From positions 1 to 64,000 of the forward strand of contig QNGE01003003.1 of the NCBI GenBank assembly GCA_008508345.1: a DNA stretch of 64,000 bases, read 5' to 3'. Made by a program: the position numbers and the translations under genes. Below the pieces are notes generated by a model. It had not been told where the DNA came from, made no database searches, and saw only the letters and a program-made list of their open reading frames with translations. Each line of letters opens with the position of its first letter. The stretch's first letter is position 1. Positions 23,034 through 35,800 of this stretch are shown here, one piece after another. The DNA is from Paragonimus westermani (lineage: Eukaryota; Platyhelminthes; Trematoda; Plagiorchiida; Troglotrematidae).

Positions 23034-23655
23034 CCTAAAAGACTCCACAACGTACAAGCATGTCACAGGGGAACCGAAGAAAAGTCTGAGGACTCGAATC
23101 ACCAAAACGGTGACAGCTCTCAAGAAAAAGAAATCACTCACAGAGGAACAGGCTAAACACCTTAGACCAATTGAGGGGCCAGTGTTACGATTATACGGGC
23201 TACCAGAGGTCCACAAGGATCAAATACCAGTGAGACCAATCGCTGCATCCAGGACGGCCCTAAACTACCAATTGGCGAAATTCCTCTTTCGTATTCTCCG
23301 ACCGTGTTTACCTCACGACAACCACGATGCAAACAGCTCAGCAGATTTAGTGAGACAGATAAATGGCCTAGAATTGGAAGATGATGCGTTGGTTTCCTTC
23401 GATGTGACGTCACTTTTCACTAACATACCGAAGGAACTTGCGATAGAAAGTATGAAGCACCTTATAACTAAGGACGACAGCCTCCGCAGTAGAACGAATC
23501 TCTCTCCAAAGGAATTAATTCAATTAGTGGAGCTCTGTATGGAGACTTACCTACAATTTGACGGTCGGGTCTACTTGCAGAAGAGAGGCACACCAATGGG
23601 CTCACCTATATCAGGATTGCTTGCTGACGCCGTAATGAAACACTTCGAATCTGAA
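23034..23655 (+). pseudogene. Penelope-like reverse transcriptase, cut by assembly gap
   Basis: One uninterrupted plus-strand frame from just after the TA repeat (LKDSTTYKHVTGEP) through RLYGLPEVHKDQIPVRPI, motif A FDVTSLFTNIP and the motif-B segment KRGTPMGSPISGLLADAVM to the first N. These are the typical Penelope RT motifs. The N-terminal part of the protein is missing; YVDD and the GIY-YIG endonuclease would lie in the unsequenced 611 bases or be absent, since the gap is too short for all of them if the following TA tract marks the far end. No stop codon is seen in the visible 207 codons, so it is younger than the copy at 2860. Confidence 0.88.
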
Positions 23656-24266
23656 NNNNNNNNNNNNNNNNNNNNNNNNNNNNNNNNNNNNNNNNNNNNN
23701 NNNNNNNNNNNNNNNNNNNNNNNNNNNNNNNNNNNNNNNNNNNNNNNNNNNNNNNNNNNNNNNNNNNNNNNNNNNNNNNNNNNNNNNNNNNNNNNNNNNN
23801 NNNNNNNNNNNNNNNNNNNNNNNNNNNNNNNNNNNNNNNNNNNNNNNNNNNNNNNNNNNNNNNNNNNNNNNNNNNNNNNNNNNNNNNNNNNNNNNNNNNN
23901 NNNNNNNNNNNNNNNNNNNNNNNNNNNNNNNNNNNNNNNNNNNNNNNNNNNNNNNNNNNNNNNNNNNNNNNNNNNNNNNNNNNNNNNNNNNNNNNNNNNN
24001 NNNNNNNNNNNNNNNNNNNNNNNNNNNNNNNNNNNNNNNNNNNNNNNNNNNNNNNNNNNNNNNNNNNNNNNNNNNNNNNNNNNNNNNNNNNNNNNNNNNN
24101 NNNNNNNNNNNNNNNNNNNNNNNNNNNNNNNNNNNNNNNNNNNNNNNNNNNNNNNNNNNNNNNNNNNNNNNNNNNNNNNNNNNNNNNNNNNNNNNNNNNN
24201 NNNNNNNNNNNNNNNNNNNNNNNNNNNNNNNNNNNNNNNNNNNNNNNNNNNNNNNNNNNNNNNNNN
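23656..24266. other. Assembly gap (611 N)
   Basis: Unsequenced bases. Both flanks are repeats (Penelope RT to the left, TA repeat to the right), which explains the failed assembly. The true length may differ from 611. Frames drawn through it are meaningless. Confidence 0.99.
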
Positions 24267-24278
24267 ATATATATATAT
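24267..24278. repeat. (TA)n microsatellite, right of gap
   Basis: Short alternating AT tract directly after the N run; partner of 23017-23033. Confidence 0.7.
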
Positions 24279-24289
24279 AAACATACGGC

Positions 24290-25560
24290 GTTGTTGAAAT
24301 TGTGATGAAACCCATAGCCCAAATGAGAATGCCCATACCGGCAGTTTCCGAGCTTATAACAGTCTGTAAAATAACGATTTCTCATAATCCCTCTCAGCAA
24401 CAACTGAACATCTTTTCGGCACCATAGATGACGCAGTTTGGCAAAAGCAACGACGGTCTTTGTTATTCTTGGTGATATCCCATCAGCAATATTGCAAGCT
24501 GATAAGATAGTGCTATCCAATTATGAGAAACTGTCCACAACTTCAAGCGGACTGCTTGTAATAGAAAAGGTAGGAGTGGGAATGTCTCAGTCTTGACGCA
24601 GCACTTTGTATGTTAAAGGTTCGAAACGCATTCCACGCAAACCAGTCCGGTCACTCACCTTGTTCAGCATGGTTTACGTGTCGTTGGCAAATGGGCTTAG
24701 TAAGACAATGTCGTCCGCATACTCCACGCCGGTCAACCTGGCGCCAGAACGAAGCCGAGGGCTACGTGATCGAGTTATGTCCACGGTTGAGCACATGGAG
24801 GACCTCATGTAACACAATGTCCCCTCCCGCGTTGGAATACGACGCACGAAATATGGAGACCAAGGGATCAACAGCTGCAGCAGTCTTTCGCTAGTGTCAG
24901 CGCGTAGTGTCCGATCACTAAATACACCTCCCACCTCAGCATTCGAATCGCCCACTAGTGTGATGATCTCTGAGTGTTTAGTCTGCCTCAGAAGGCCAAC
25001 GAGGGCATCATAGAAGGCATCTTTGGTAGCATCTGAACCGCTGACCGTTGGAGCATAGGCTGGTACAATGACTACACGATGCTTTTCTGATTTGTGTCGA
25101 CAAACTTTAACATATGTTTTGTTTTTGTTTGTTTTTCTCTGGAATTCAGTGCGATTCCCACTCCAGCTTGTCTACGAGGTTCAGCTTCAGCGTCACCAGA
25201 AACTCTAGGAGACGCGCTTGGATCAATATTTAGCTAGGAGTGAGCTCAAGTGGATAACGGTGCTAGAATCGTAGACCCGCCTCTACGAAATACAATACGC
25301 ATCAAGCTACAGACTTGAGACAGTACCTGCCAGAGCAATTTGCCGACCGACTTGTCGGATGGTGTGACACTGAGGGCACCAATGTTTACCAGTTATCTTG
25401 GCCTTAGAAAAAAATTACCGTCCGAAGACACATGGGAGGCACTAAACATGTGAGATAAATTAGAAGAGGGAAGTCGTGATGGGTGAGCATTGTCAGGACC
25501 ATAAATTCCGATGCTCACCGGTCGTTTATGCAGCCAAATAGGGGTGTCAACCTTAGGATC
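24290..25560 (-). mobile_element. LINE (endonuclease-RT type), internally deleted remnant
   Basis: On the minus strand, from 25560 downward, pieces of a LINE ORF2 occur in order. The AP-type endonuclease start lies near 25400-25240 (VGRQIALAGTV; DSSTVIHLSS), then GVGIALNS, then VVIVPAYAPTVSGSD and KDAFYDALVGLLRQTKHSEI, then the catalytic GDSNAEVG (24955). After about 100 nt, RT motif C appears (SGARLTGVEYADDIVLLSPF, ending at 24674). A downstream RT-tail segment AFAKLRHLWCRKDVQLL occupies 24460-24400. Everything between the endonuclease Asp and YADD (palm motifs A and B) is missing. Several stops and frameshifts. Clade not assigned. Confidence 0.82.
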
Positions 25561-26269
25561 TCTTGACTAGTAGAATGGTATCGCAACCACTGTTTACGCA
25601 GAACTGACGACTTACTTGAAGAAACCATGAAGGTCGTAGTTTAAGGAACGCAGTTCAACTAGTTCGCCGTATTAAATATCCTCAAGGATCTGTCGAACGT
25701 GTTTCGCGTCTTCCTGTTTTCCCGTGTGAGAGGCTTCAGTTCATATTACAGTTGCGTCAGTTGAGTCAACAATTTCAGGCATTCAAGGTCTACGATGTTC
25801 TCGAAGTACGCATTTTCAAGAGGCCGTGATCGAAGAGCACAACTCAAATGTTCTGGTGGTCATTTGGTGAGCTTTAGCTCTGCGCAGTACAGACAACAGT
25901 ATTGTTAAATAAACCCTGCACAAGGTTCACAGTCACGTGTAGTTCAGACATTTGATTACTATAACGACGTGCGAAGATCACTCACGGCTAGTTTCATGCA
26001 CTTTATCCATTTGGTTTGAGGTCAATGTATAATCAAGCTGAGTCTGATCCACCATGGTTAGCATACTGTATCATCTCGAATAGAACACCCCCATCTCAAG
26101 TCCCAATAGTGCCTCCACCATGGATCTGGTCGGTATTTTTCTTCATTGCAGGTAAATGATGCAAAAATTGTTATAACTAACAAGTGTTTTTTCTTAGGAG
26201 CAAGTGTATAAAAATCTCGATTGTGCGCGAGAACCAAGTGCTATTTTCAGTCACTCTCACCAGCCTTCT
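25561..26269. other. No gene recognised
   Basis: About 700 nt without long frames. The part next to 25560 may still belong to the LINE 5' region. Confidence 0.5.
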
Positions 26270-26595
26270 AAAAGTACACGAAATATACGCAATTTACACA
26301 CGGATCAATAAAACGAGTCACATGAATCAGTAAATGCCACAGGATGGGGCATATCACGATGTAATTGGGGCATGCGGTGGTGTTGGTGTGTGCGTGAACC
26401 ATGGATCAGTTGGCAGGATCAACTGGTTCATGTCCAGGTGGGTTTCGAGTAATTTTGGGATGAACAGCCAGAGAAGGTGAAGGGTAAGTAAGAACTGCTT
26501 TCGCGCACGCGACTGTGGATAAAAAATCTGATGGTAAAGCCTTCCACTGTTGGTAACAGGCGCACTCTGACCGACCTGGAGTGAGTGATGAAAAT
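26270..26595 (-). repeat. Dispersed repeat, copy A (inverted relative to 28555-28912)
   Basis: The reverse complement aligns by eye with 28555-28912 over about 320 nt. Shared blocks include CCCTTCACCTT, GAAACC, ATGAA-CA-TTGA--CTGCCA, ATCGTGAT and CATCCTGTG, in the same order and spacing. No coding potential is shared in one frame, so a SINE or non-coding LINE/LTR tail is likely. Confidence 0.7.
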
Positions 26596-28554
26596 GACCT
26601 AAAACAGCTGTTTGCAACATTGACTTCCTACGAATTCTATGGCAACCCATAGACTATTGGAACTAATCCAATACCCAACGCTGATTATGCAACTTAACAT
26701 GTTAGGTTTGGCACGAGAATCGGAAAAGCAAGGGCTGTTGCGAGATTGTTCACTAATTACGCTAACAGTGAAGAATGCCCGAGGCCTTATTGGAGTATTT
26801 TGCACCAGTGCAAAGTAACACCCACCTACAAATCCCTTCAATGCCATACATGAAACAGATTCGCGGTTATTGAAAATCGATAAATTAACGCGTATTCAGT
26901 CCCAGTGTTTGGTCAAGTGTGAGATGCCACCCAAGGTGGACACAAGAGATCGTTCAAACAATAGGTACAGAGGGAGGTGTGAAAGCAGGCATTATAAAGA
27001 GAAGGACAAGTTGCAGTGTGGTATGAATTCAAACAAATCGCAAGCTGACTTTCCAACTGGACCAGAACGATGCAATCGCAATAGTATGTCCGTAACGTTG
27101 GATCGCAAAATGTTGGGAGCGCCATCACTAGGCCCAAAATCTTGCGATCCGAAATCCAATTCTAACCGTTTGGGTACTGAAGTTCAGGCTGCAGGGCTGC
27201 ATGTGTAATTAGGTGGACCTATCCGAACGCAAGAACTTAATACTAGACACTGTAATTCTACCGTTGGGGAGGCACACAGTAATTATCCCAATGATAATGT
27301 ATCGAACTGCAATTTACTGAAGTGGCAGGATACACGGACGCAAACCAACCAGAAAATTCTAATCACGAAACTGATAAAGGAGCGAGAATAGTTTTGCGTG
27401 AAAAAAATAGTACTTTGTCAAAACGTCGTCGACTCCTTTAAATATCTTGAAGTTACAGGAAGCAGGTAAAATAACGAAAATAAAGTAGCAATGGATAGAG
27501 TGTCGTTCAAATTACTCTTATAAACGAAGCACTATGAGCGAACGTTCGATTGTACCAGACCTACGGGAATGATCCTATCGCGTTTGGATTACCCTTTGAA
27601 GGTTCATGAAAAGTTAATACCATTCCTGGACACGCAGGATTCGGCACATCATCGCTTAGCTCGATGACTAGTGGAGATAACGCAACAGATCAACACATGA
27701 CTGGCTCCTTCTAACCTTAGGGACAGTTCGCAGTGTAGACTCGGTGGATATCAGGAAGGACAAAAATTTTCCCTTTGATTTCTATACTCAGTAACGCACC
27801 AGCGAAAGGAGCTGTTGTATATCTCTGTATCTTTACAAAGGATAACCAAAATACCATTGGAATCAACGCGGGAAAAACGAAAGAATTATCAGCTCTTTTT
27901 CCCTCATGTTCAACTTCAGTTTAAACGATAACTCTGCAGGCAAAATGGTGGAGCAGCATTGGGTTCATTTTGAGGCCTGCTATTCGCAGATATATTTACG
28001 GCCAAGCTGGAGAGCACTGAAGTCCAACAGATCGTCACTAAACGCAAATTCTTTAGGCATCGTATGGATGATATTTTGTTTTCATTCAAACGGCGATGAC
28101 TCCCAGGCCATTAGCTGGCTTCAATAAAGCACATCCCGATAGCATTCACCACCGAATTACGGTAACGTGACAGACTATCATTCTTAGAAGTTGCGTAGCT
28201 TCGTCGAGTGGATGGATTAACTCATAGAAGTCGACGGGTCAATGCTCACATTTTCAGTTTCGGTCCATCAAAGTACAAAAGAAATTTGTTACGTTGCCTA
28301 GTGGACAATACGAATGATGTGCACACCGGAAACTCTATAGGATGAAGTGTAGTATATTCGACAAACATTCAATGAAAATGTGTTCACCTCTAATCTGTTG
28401 TTGTCAAGTGGGTTACGTTGGAACCATATGGCGGCTATCGGATAAAATTCGTGATCACCTCCCGAAATGGCTTTTCTATGGTTCCAATTAGCCCACTTTA
28501 AGCGCAATCGAACTTCAAATGATTGACATTGCCGTCGGATTAAACCGGACGCAG
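26596..28554. other. No gene recognised between the two inverted repeat copies
   Basis: Contains a 112-codon plus-strand frame (26870-27208), polar and basic, with no recognisable domain. It starts at an ATG but has no supported splice or promoter signal. Nothing else was recognised. Confidence 0.5.
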
Positions 28555-28912
28555 TATTCCCAATTATTTACCACGTCCACCAAGCCCACTCCAAATTGGC
28601 CAAAGTGCAAGTGTTATTAACGACCGAAGCCATCATCAAATTCTTTGATTCATGAATGTGTGCACAAAATCACCTCGTGCTGACCCTTCACCTTTCTCGA
28701 TCATCCAATCCAAAACCCCTTGAAACCAAATCAAGTATGAAACAATTGACGCTGCCAGCTGTGGCTGGCCAATGTACAACTCCCCACACACTAAGACCCT
28801 CGCGTACCCCGTTGGATCGTGATGTACTCCATCCTGTGAGACATTTACCGATCCATTTGTCCCACTCACCAATATATAAACCTCGCATACTTCATGTAAT
28901 TGTTTGCAGAAT
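28555..28912 (+). repeat. Dispersed repeat, copy B
   Basis: Plus-strand partner of 26270-26595 (inverted). Identity is roughly two thirds by eye, with conserved blocks near 28683, 28719, 28738 and 28828. The two copies lie about 2 kb apart and could form a long hairpin. Confidence 0.7.
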
Positions 28913-31900
28913 TTGCTTCTAACTTATTCTAAAAGAACCTGGAGATGACTCAAATATATTTCTGTAGAGAACTTCACTTTGTTTCTGGCCGTTGCTCACG
29001 CTCACGTGAAATACGATGGATGTGTATTATGTCCTCTTCAACCCGCCGGGGAGTCAAAACGAAATTTTTAGCATTCGACCGTAGCATAATCTGAATTTCA
29101 TGTAATTAGGTACATAAAATGAGTGGCCTACAATGACAACTGTCATGGCCAGAATAAGCAACTGATTTGGTTTGACTGCGCCCTCCTGACTTGATAGAAA
29201 GGCCTGAATGGGTCAGATGAGCTAAGTGAATGATTTGAATCAACCAACTGCACAGCGGTTGGAAACGAGCATGCATTCTCGAGTGAGCCATATGGGACGA
29301 TGCCCTTGAATGCGATCGGCCATCCGTAGTATTGCTCGGCCCACGTGGTTTGTCCCGTAAGCAATAAATAAACCGGACAGCGCATAAAGCAAAAGAGAAC
29401 AAACAGGCGATGTATCACCCCATTGTTAACGCAAAGCAACCCACTTTTCCATTCGTTTTATATTCTCAACAAAAAGATAGTCATGTTGTGTTTATTGTTT
29501 CGTATGCCCCTGTGGCACAGACTATACGGCAGTTATATGAACGAGTCCAGTATGACTTAACTAAAGATCTGTATAGGCTACCTTGTCTTAAGTCACTGTG
29601 TGTTCGGTCGCGTCGAAACATTTTATCGACCCAACACAATGCTCTATCAAGTGGGCGAGGCAGAATCACAGATCTAAGGCTGCACAACACCAATCAAATA
29701 CGTCATTGGGATTTGTCAACATTCCGCGCTCAAAAAGGTATGTTTAAAACTGAGGTTTTCAAAAGTAGACTAACGTCCACACAACTACTAGACTGCACTG
29801 TGCAGTCGCTCAAGCGCTTTGTGAGTACATAAAACGCGAACCACTATTGGTGTCAAGTGGAAACATTCGCATTTTCAGCATGATTTTTGTATTATACTTG
29901 ATAATTTTCGGCATACAAAAAGATTGCTGTTTTGAATCTCTTCCACGAATTGTTACGCCGGATGTCTAAAAGTGGATGTAGGTGTTCTGAACTCACTAGA
30001 ACAAGTTTAACTCAGAAGATCCACGGAACATTCGCATCCGTTGAAATTGTGTGCCCTACTACAACATTTACACTACCACATCCGATCAAAAACGCCAAAC
30101 TTCATGAAAACCAACCAAAGTTGAAGGATATTTCTACGACCGTCAGGAGCAATGAAAAGAGCACCACGCATGATGTTGGCAGGCAGACTGCGACGACTGA
30201 CATACGGAATAGAACTACAACAGGTCGTCGGAAAGTGAAAATTATGTCACATCCCTGAGTCACCATAGGCACCGTGTTCATAAACTTACTGATAAATGAC
30301 TCATTGGTAAACTGTGAACCATAGAATTATTATCAATGGAGACTTCCGTCAACAAATCACACTACTCATATACCCTTCGGTAATATCGAAGAATCTGTAC
30401 ACACTGGAACCATGCGGTGTGTGGTATCGATTAAAACTCACGTACAACTTCTGAGCATTATTTGGATCAAGATGAATTGTGCAGACAGCAACAATAAAGC
30501 AACAGGCACCTGCTAGCTTACCACTGGACTCACACGCCAGACTAATCCCCAGTAATATGTTGCTTGGAGAATGATTGGCTTTCTGATTTAGCCACGAAAC
30601 TCAACTTGGTGTCTCACAGATCACTGAGTCGGATTCCGAGTGGAATCGCTCAAATCCTCAACTGCGACATAAATACGTAGGAGGAATTATAGGTAATCGA
30701 CGTCCCTGTGACTGTACTTTCAAGCGGGTTGATTGGGGAAATAGCTTCAACAAGCTAACGATATGCGTTAAACGTAGTCAACACCAAATACCTCAAATCC
30801 TCCAAATCCACTTGTTAAAAAGTCGATTTTTCTAGAGACCAGAAACTGCAGTGAGAAGTGTGACAGAGTCGTCACACTGAAGTATTACTGTACGTTACTC
30901 ATCCGAAAGATCGTCAACAGTTAAAAAATCGCCCGGTAAAAATAGTCGGGTAATAGGATAAACAAAGCCTCACACAAGCAAGAATTAAAAGGTGTAGATA
31001 GGTGAACAAAATGAACGATACTGAAATGGAGCACTTGAAGAAAAGTCACCTGATTTTCGTATGGTGACTTCAGATGCACCCAACAGATCAGCTGACACGT
31101 CAAGGACATGGAAAGGGTGAACGCTGCCAAAAGCATGTGAGCCTAAGTGGGCTTGAAAAGAGGACGTGAAACATCAGGAAGTTCGACTCAAAACCAGGCT
31201 AGAACTACACAACCTCGGTAGTAAATTTGTGGGGCGTTCTAAATCACAATAACGTTTTAGTAGCATTCAAACAGACGTGGAAAATGTGGACTGGATGTAA
31301 AAGTGGAGTAGTAAACGGAGCGGAAATGAACTATTAGAAATTTAGCGCTAAGAATCCTGATTGTCTGCGACATACGGTTGCGCTCGGAACCAACTCGCTA
31401 GACAACACGACAATTATTACTCAATAAGCAATACTAGTGTATAGTCTCAAACAACGGACGGTGCTCACTAGATATCCAGTCCAAAATACCATTAAACATG
31501 AGGTAAATTCATGTAGTGCGTCGACCAATGTGACAGATTTTGCAGTACAAGCTAGCAGCAATGAGACCAATTAGAACGATAAGAGGTCAATCAATTTGCG
31601 CTTACAGTTCACCTATTCAGTGTGCTTATACAAAAATCGACTGACAAAACTAAGTAAAACCTGAAAGCGTGCTGAACAGAAAAGTCTTTCAACCCTGTAT
31701 CAGATTTGCCAAGGTTACACAGCGTCAACTAGTGTCAAGTACGGGTAAACGCAGACTTCCACATGTGCTCTAGCGATAATTGTGAAACATAAATGGCAGA
31801 TAAGACAAAATTTGAATGCTAACACCCCAGACACAGATTTGGTGTTTTGCTGGTAAACTCACAAGAAATCGTGAGATTCTCAACGGAATTCTTAAGACCT

Positions 31901-32686
31901 CCCGACAAACAGAACGTGTGGTCATACAAAAGCAGCAGACACAGGCATAAGGAGACAAGTAAGCTGTTAAGCAGGTCGAAAATGGAATAAAACTCGAATG
32001 AGATACTATTTTGGCCTTGAAGTCTTAATAACTTTTGACACACATATGGACACCCGTGATAGTTCTATAAGAGTGACGCAAAGAAAGTAAACAATTGAAG
32101 GGTTTATGAAGACACGCGGTCAACACTAATTCTTATGCAATACTGTCAATCCTCGTAGTCACATCATACGACATCAGGATGGAACATACGCAAATGGATC
32201 GCGCTCAAAACAGTGACTTTGTGCCTGAGCTGAAAAGGAGGGCTAAGGCACGAAATATTGACTCGGTTAAATGGCTCGTGTAGGGCTCGGGGCAAAGTAT
32301 TCACCGACTGCTTCCTGACCAATCTGGATGTACGCACAGGTCAAACAGAAAATGTAAATGTCCGACCAGACAATGACCTTTCGGCAGACTGAAACGCATC
32401 AGGGTGAAATTTCTCGAAGCCGATAGCAAAAAAGGAACACCATCAGCAGATAATTGTATATACAGGCTCATATCGATGTTAGAAAGCCTGGAGAACTATT
32501 GTATTCATGAAGGCTCTAGCAAAAAAGCACTCTACGTCAGTCAAAAGTGAAAGACTACAAAAATTCTTGTCAGACAGAACGACGAAAACGAATGACTAGA
32601 GATTGAAAGGCATGCGGGAAATAGATATGCAGGTAAGTGGACGGGGTGATCGCAGTCAGGACCGCCTCCATGTCATAAGCTGCAGT
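28913..32686. other. No gene recognised downstream of uroporphyrinogen-III synthase
   Basis: AT-rich. The longest frame (29410-29832, +, 140 codons from an ATG) is basic, contains no known domain and is not followed by any assembled exon; it may be a chance frame or an unrecognised exon. The 3' untranslated region of the synthase gene (minus strand) should start directly below 32687, but no clear AATAAA was spotted close by. Confidence 0.5.
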
Positions 32687-32815
32687 TCAAGGGTGACATG
32701 CCAACTGCTGGATTACAGTCAGCAAGCTTGCGGGCTTCGGAGAGGCAGCCACTGCAGCAACTTCTATACCAAGATCCTTCAATCGGGCTGAAGTAGCACG
32801 TCCCATAGCAACCAA
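32687..32815 (-). CDS. UROS: UROS exon 8 with stop codon
   Basis: Acceptor TCTCGTCACAG; 42 codons and TGA (32687-32689). Encodes LVAMGRATSARLKDLGIEV, then AAVAASPKPASLLTVIQ. The A-x-G-x-x-T-x-x-x-L and S-P-x-P-x-x-L motifs are those of the C-terminus of uroporphyrinogen-III synthases. Confidence 0.94.
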   Translation of the reverse strand: MVAMGRATSARLKDLGIEVAAVAASPKPASLLTVIQQLACHP

Positions 32816-35800
32816 CTGTGACGAGAAAACGAGAACCAGAAAATAAGTGCTGTGAACAAGTAACATCAAGCTACAGCAACTCACAGAATATGTATACGTG
32901 TAGTTCGCCAATGCACGCGTGCACATACGAAGTAAGCACAAGGGAAAATGAAGCAATTATTTTAGGTAACAAGACAAACAAATGTAAACACATGGAAAAT
33001 CTGTTGCGGGGAATGTTCGCCACATAAACATAAGACAACCACAAAGACATCAACTTAGGAATTTACAGTTTTGCATTACTTTCCTGAATTAGGCTTGTTT
33101 GGGGTCAGTGAAATTCCGTTAAACAGCGCAAGAAGTCAGTACACATGCGACAGCGTTCATATGAAGCTGTGTAAAACAACGATAGCAAACAGGTGCATTC
33201 ATTGTTAGATTTACGTCCATTTTGCACGTAGTAATTGAACACGGGACCAAAGACACAAAGCTTACTGGCACATTATTCATTTCAAACTGTGGGCGGAAAC
33301 GAATGGTCTGCCGTTGAATTACGAGATTTTCAGGACTAATTAAAGCCATCCATTTTAGAATAATTTTTCCATCCCCTCTTTGTCAAGGGTACTTGACTTC
33401 GATGAGAAGAGATTTCCGATGGCTTGGATGCTATTCAATGAGGACTTCGAGATGCTTCCATATCTACATCATATCCAGATGTGATCAAATGATAGTCCGA
33501 AACCGAGAACCTAAGCGAGTGAGGGGAAACGTCAAAGCCCGAATGACTGATCCTTGTACAGCAGTCGGTTTAGTTAAACGTGGTTCAATGTAAGCAGGTG
33601 TGCTAGAAGGGGAACTTTTTTCATTGACCAATGGTGAATGTTATCCGGTTGGAGCTTGGTCCAGCAGAAGTCGGTAGATGTCATTCGTGGTTGCGTGGTC
33701 AGGTTTCAATTTTACGAGTACAAACTAGGAGGTTTGGTTGGCATGAACTGAACGCCAATTATAAGTGATTGCAATTTTATCACTCAGACAGATATTACAA
33801 GCAGCTCAACTTGAAAAATTGTGTTAGATAGGGGGGTTCTGATTACTCAGAGCTTTTCAGCAGTGCATATCCGTCATGACCAAGAACGAAACTGGTTGAA
33901 AAGTCTATGTAAGCGTACAAGCTGCGAGTAGATGTGTTCCAGTTAGATAGACCACATCACCGAAAACGTGTTTGTAAACAAATCGGATGAATTTGAGGGA
34001 AGGAATCGCAAACATGAGAGCGCTCAGCTTACAACAACCGATAAATGTCTCTGTTCTTAGCACCAAGAGCACGTGAATGACTTTCGTAAAGACTGAAAGG
34101 TTCATGTCGACGAGAACGTACCAGAAAAGTGTGGAAGTGCCGTGGATTTTGGGCTGTTGTTCGAGATGACCGTCTAATTTACAAACGTTTTGCCCCCCTG
34201 CCAGGTGGCATCGTTCACACAAGCTTGTGTGAAACCAACATTGGGGAAAACCCAACATCGATAACATTCATACTGACTGGTTACAATACTGTTCAATCAT
34301 GCGAAAAAGATGCACCAAAAGTGGATGACGATAGTGATACCGACATTTCAAGCAAGCGGGTTTGCCCACGGATAAGCAACAACGTCCCTAAAAGCATGTG
34401 CAAACTAGGGCCAAGTCAGATCAGTGCAGAGAGCATTGTGAAGATCTCGAAGCAGTTAACTATCGTCTTAAATAGTATAGTGTTAGGAAAAAGTTGGCCA
34501 TAGGTGGTTTAAACAATCTGTTACGGATCACATTTTCATTTTAAGTAACATCAATGAGAACGAATTTGAACTAGTACAATTTTTACAAACGATTAGGTAA
34601 CATAACGGCAGCCAAGGCACTCGAATCTTGATCGCCAAGATGGATGCCGACACTATTCATCACGTCATCCTCATGTCATCAGAGGTGTGAAAGTGTCCAA
34701 CGTTAGCTTCATGCCTCTGCGTCATCGGTCTTGCTGACATGATGAACTCGGGTTTGTTTTTGTTCATACTGTCCAATTTAAATGTTAGTGCGACTGCTTT
34801 GTAAAGTGACAGTCGATAAAATATAACCTTCGTGCACAGATTTCATTTCGCTGAAAGACGTATGCGTTTGCTACTTATTAATTTATTACATGCAGCATCA
34901 GTTTAATCCGAAAAAGCGTTCAATAATCCGCATTGGTCTGCCTGAAGTAGTAGGTTTACAGCTGTCTTGCGCCATAGCAGACTTTACAGTTAACCAATAT
35001 TTGATCGGAATATGCGCGCAACGCAATCAAAAGACGATATCTCGAGGGAATGCGGTTCCATTATCACACCTGGCGATGGAGGTCATCCGAAATTGGCCCG
35101 GATTCGTATTCAGTGACTGGAAATTCAACTGGTTTTCCAGGATACGATGGAGAAATGCACAGTGAGGTACAAGTCAGCAGGTAGACCACCTTTGCGTTCA
35201 CTGCTCCAGTAGTCAAATGGTCCCACTGAACTCTATGCCAAATCGCCCTCTCAACCGAGACTCGATGGATTCAGTCCCGAGGACAAGTAGTAAACACCGG
35301 AAGTAACGAATATCGGTCAGTGAGATAAGGAACCTCATAAGTACCTATACGGGGCTTCCCAAAAGGGAATTAAAGAAACGGTGACCCCTACTAAGCATTT
35401 ATTCAGCGCAAATCGTTGAATTGATGATCGCTGTAATTAGTTTTCGTCTCTCATCCACCACCGTGATAAAAAGGCATTGTACACTACAGAAAAGTGCACA
35501 GTACTAGAGCTGAAGCTAGAATACAATAAGATCGTTAGCACTCTGCAACCCGGCTTTGACTAATCAGACTCTATTTCAGGCTGCTATATTAGGCCACTGG
35601 CTGGAGGATTCATTCCCAAAAATGATGGCCCACAGGTTCTGACGGATATAGCCAAGAAAATGTGCTCCATAACACCACGGTGAATAAACAGTGAATCTGA
35701 CTTGAATTCGTGTCAAAAGTTAAGAGACATTATCCGACGACTGCCAACGCCGACATACTTTAAACGGTCTGAGGTGGCCACTGCAACTTTGCCCCACAAA

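Noticed and set aside
23110..24520. Long frames crossing the N run on both strands
   Set aside because: They are produced by reading through unknown bases. Only the plus-strand Penelope part up to 23655 is real coding sequence.
29410..29832. 140-codon plus-strand frame as a single-exon gene
   Set aside because: No recognised domain and no partner exons or signals. Kept only as a note in the intergenic entry.
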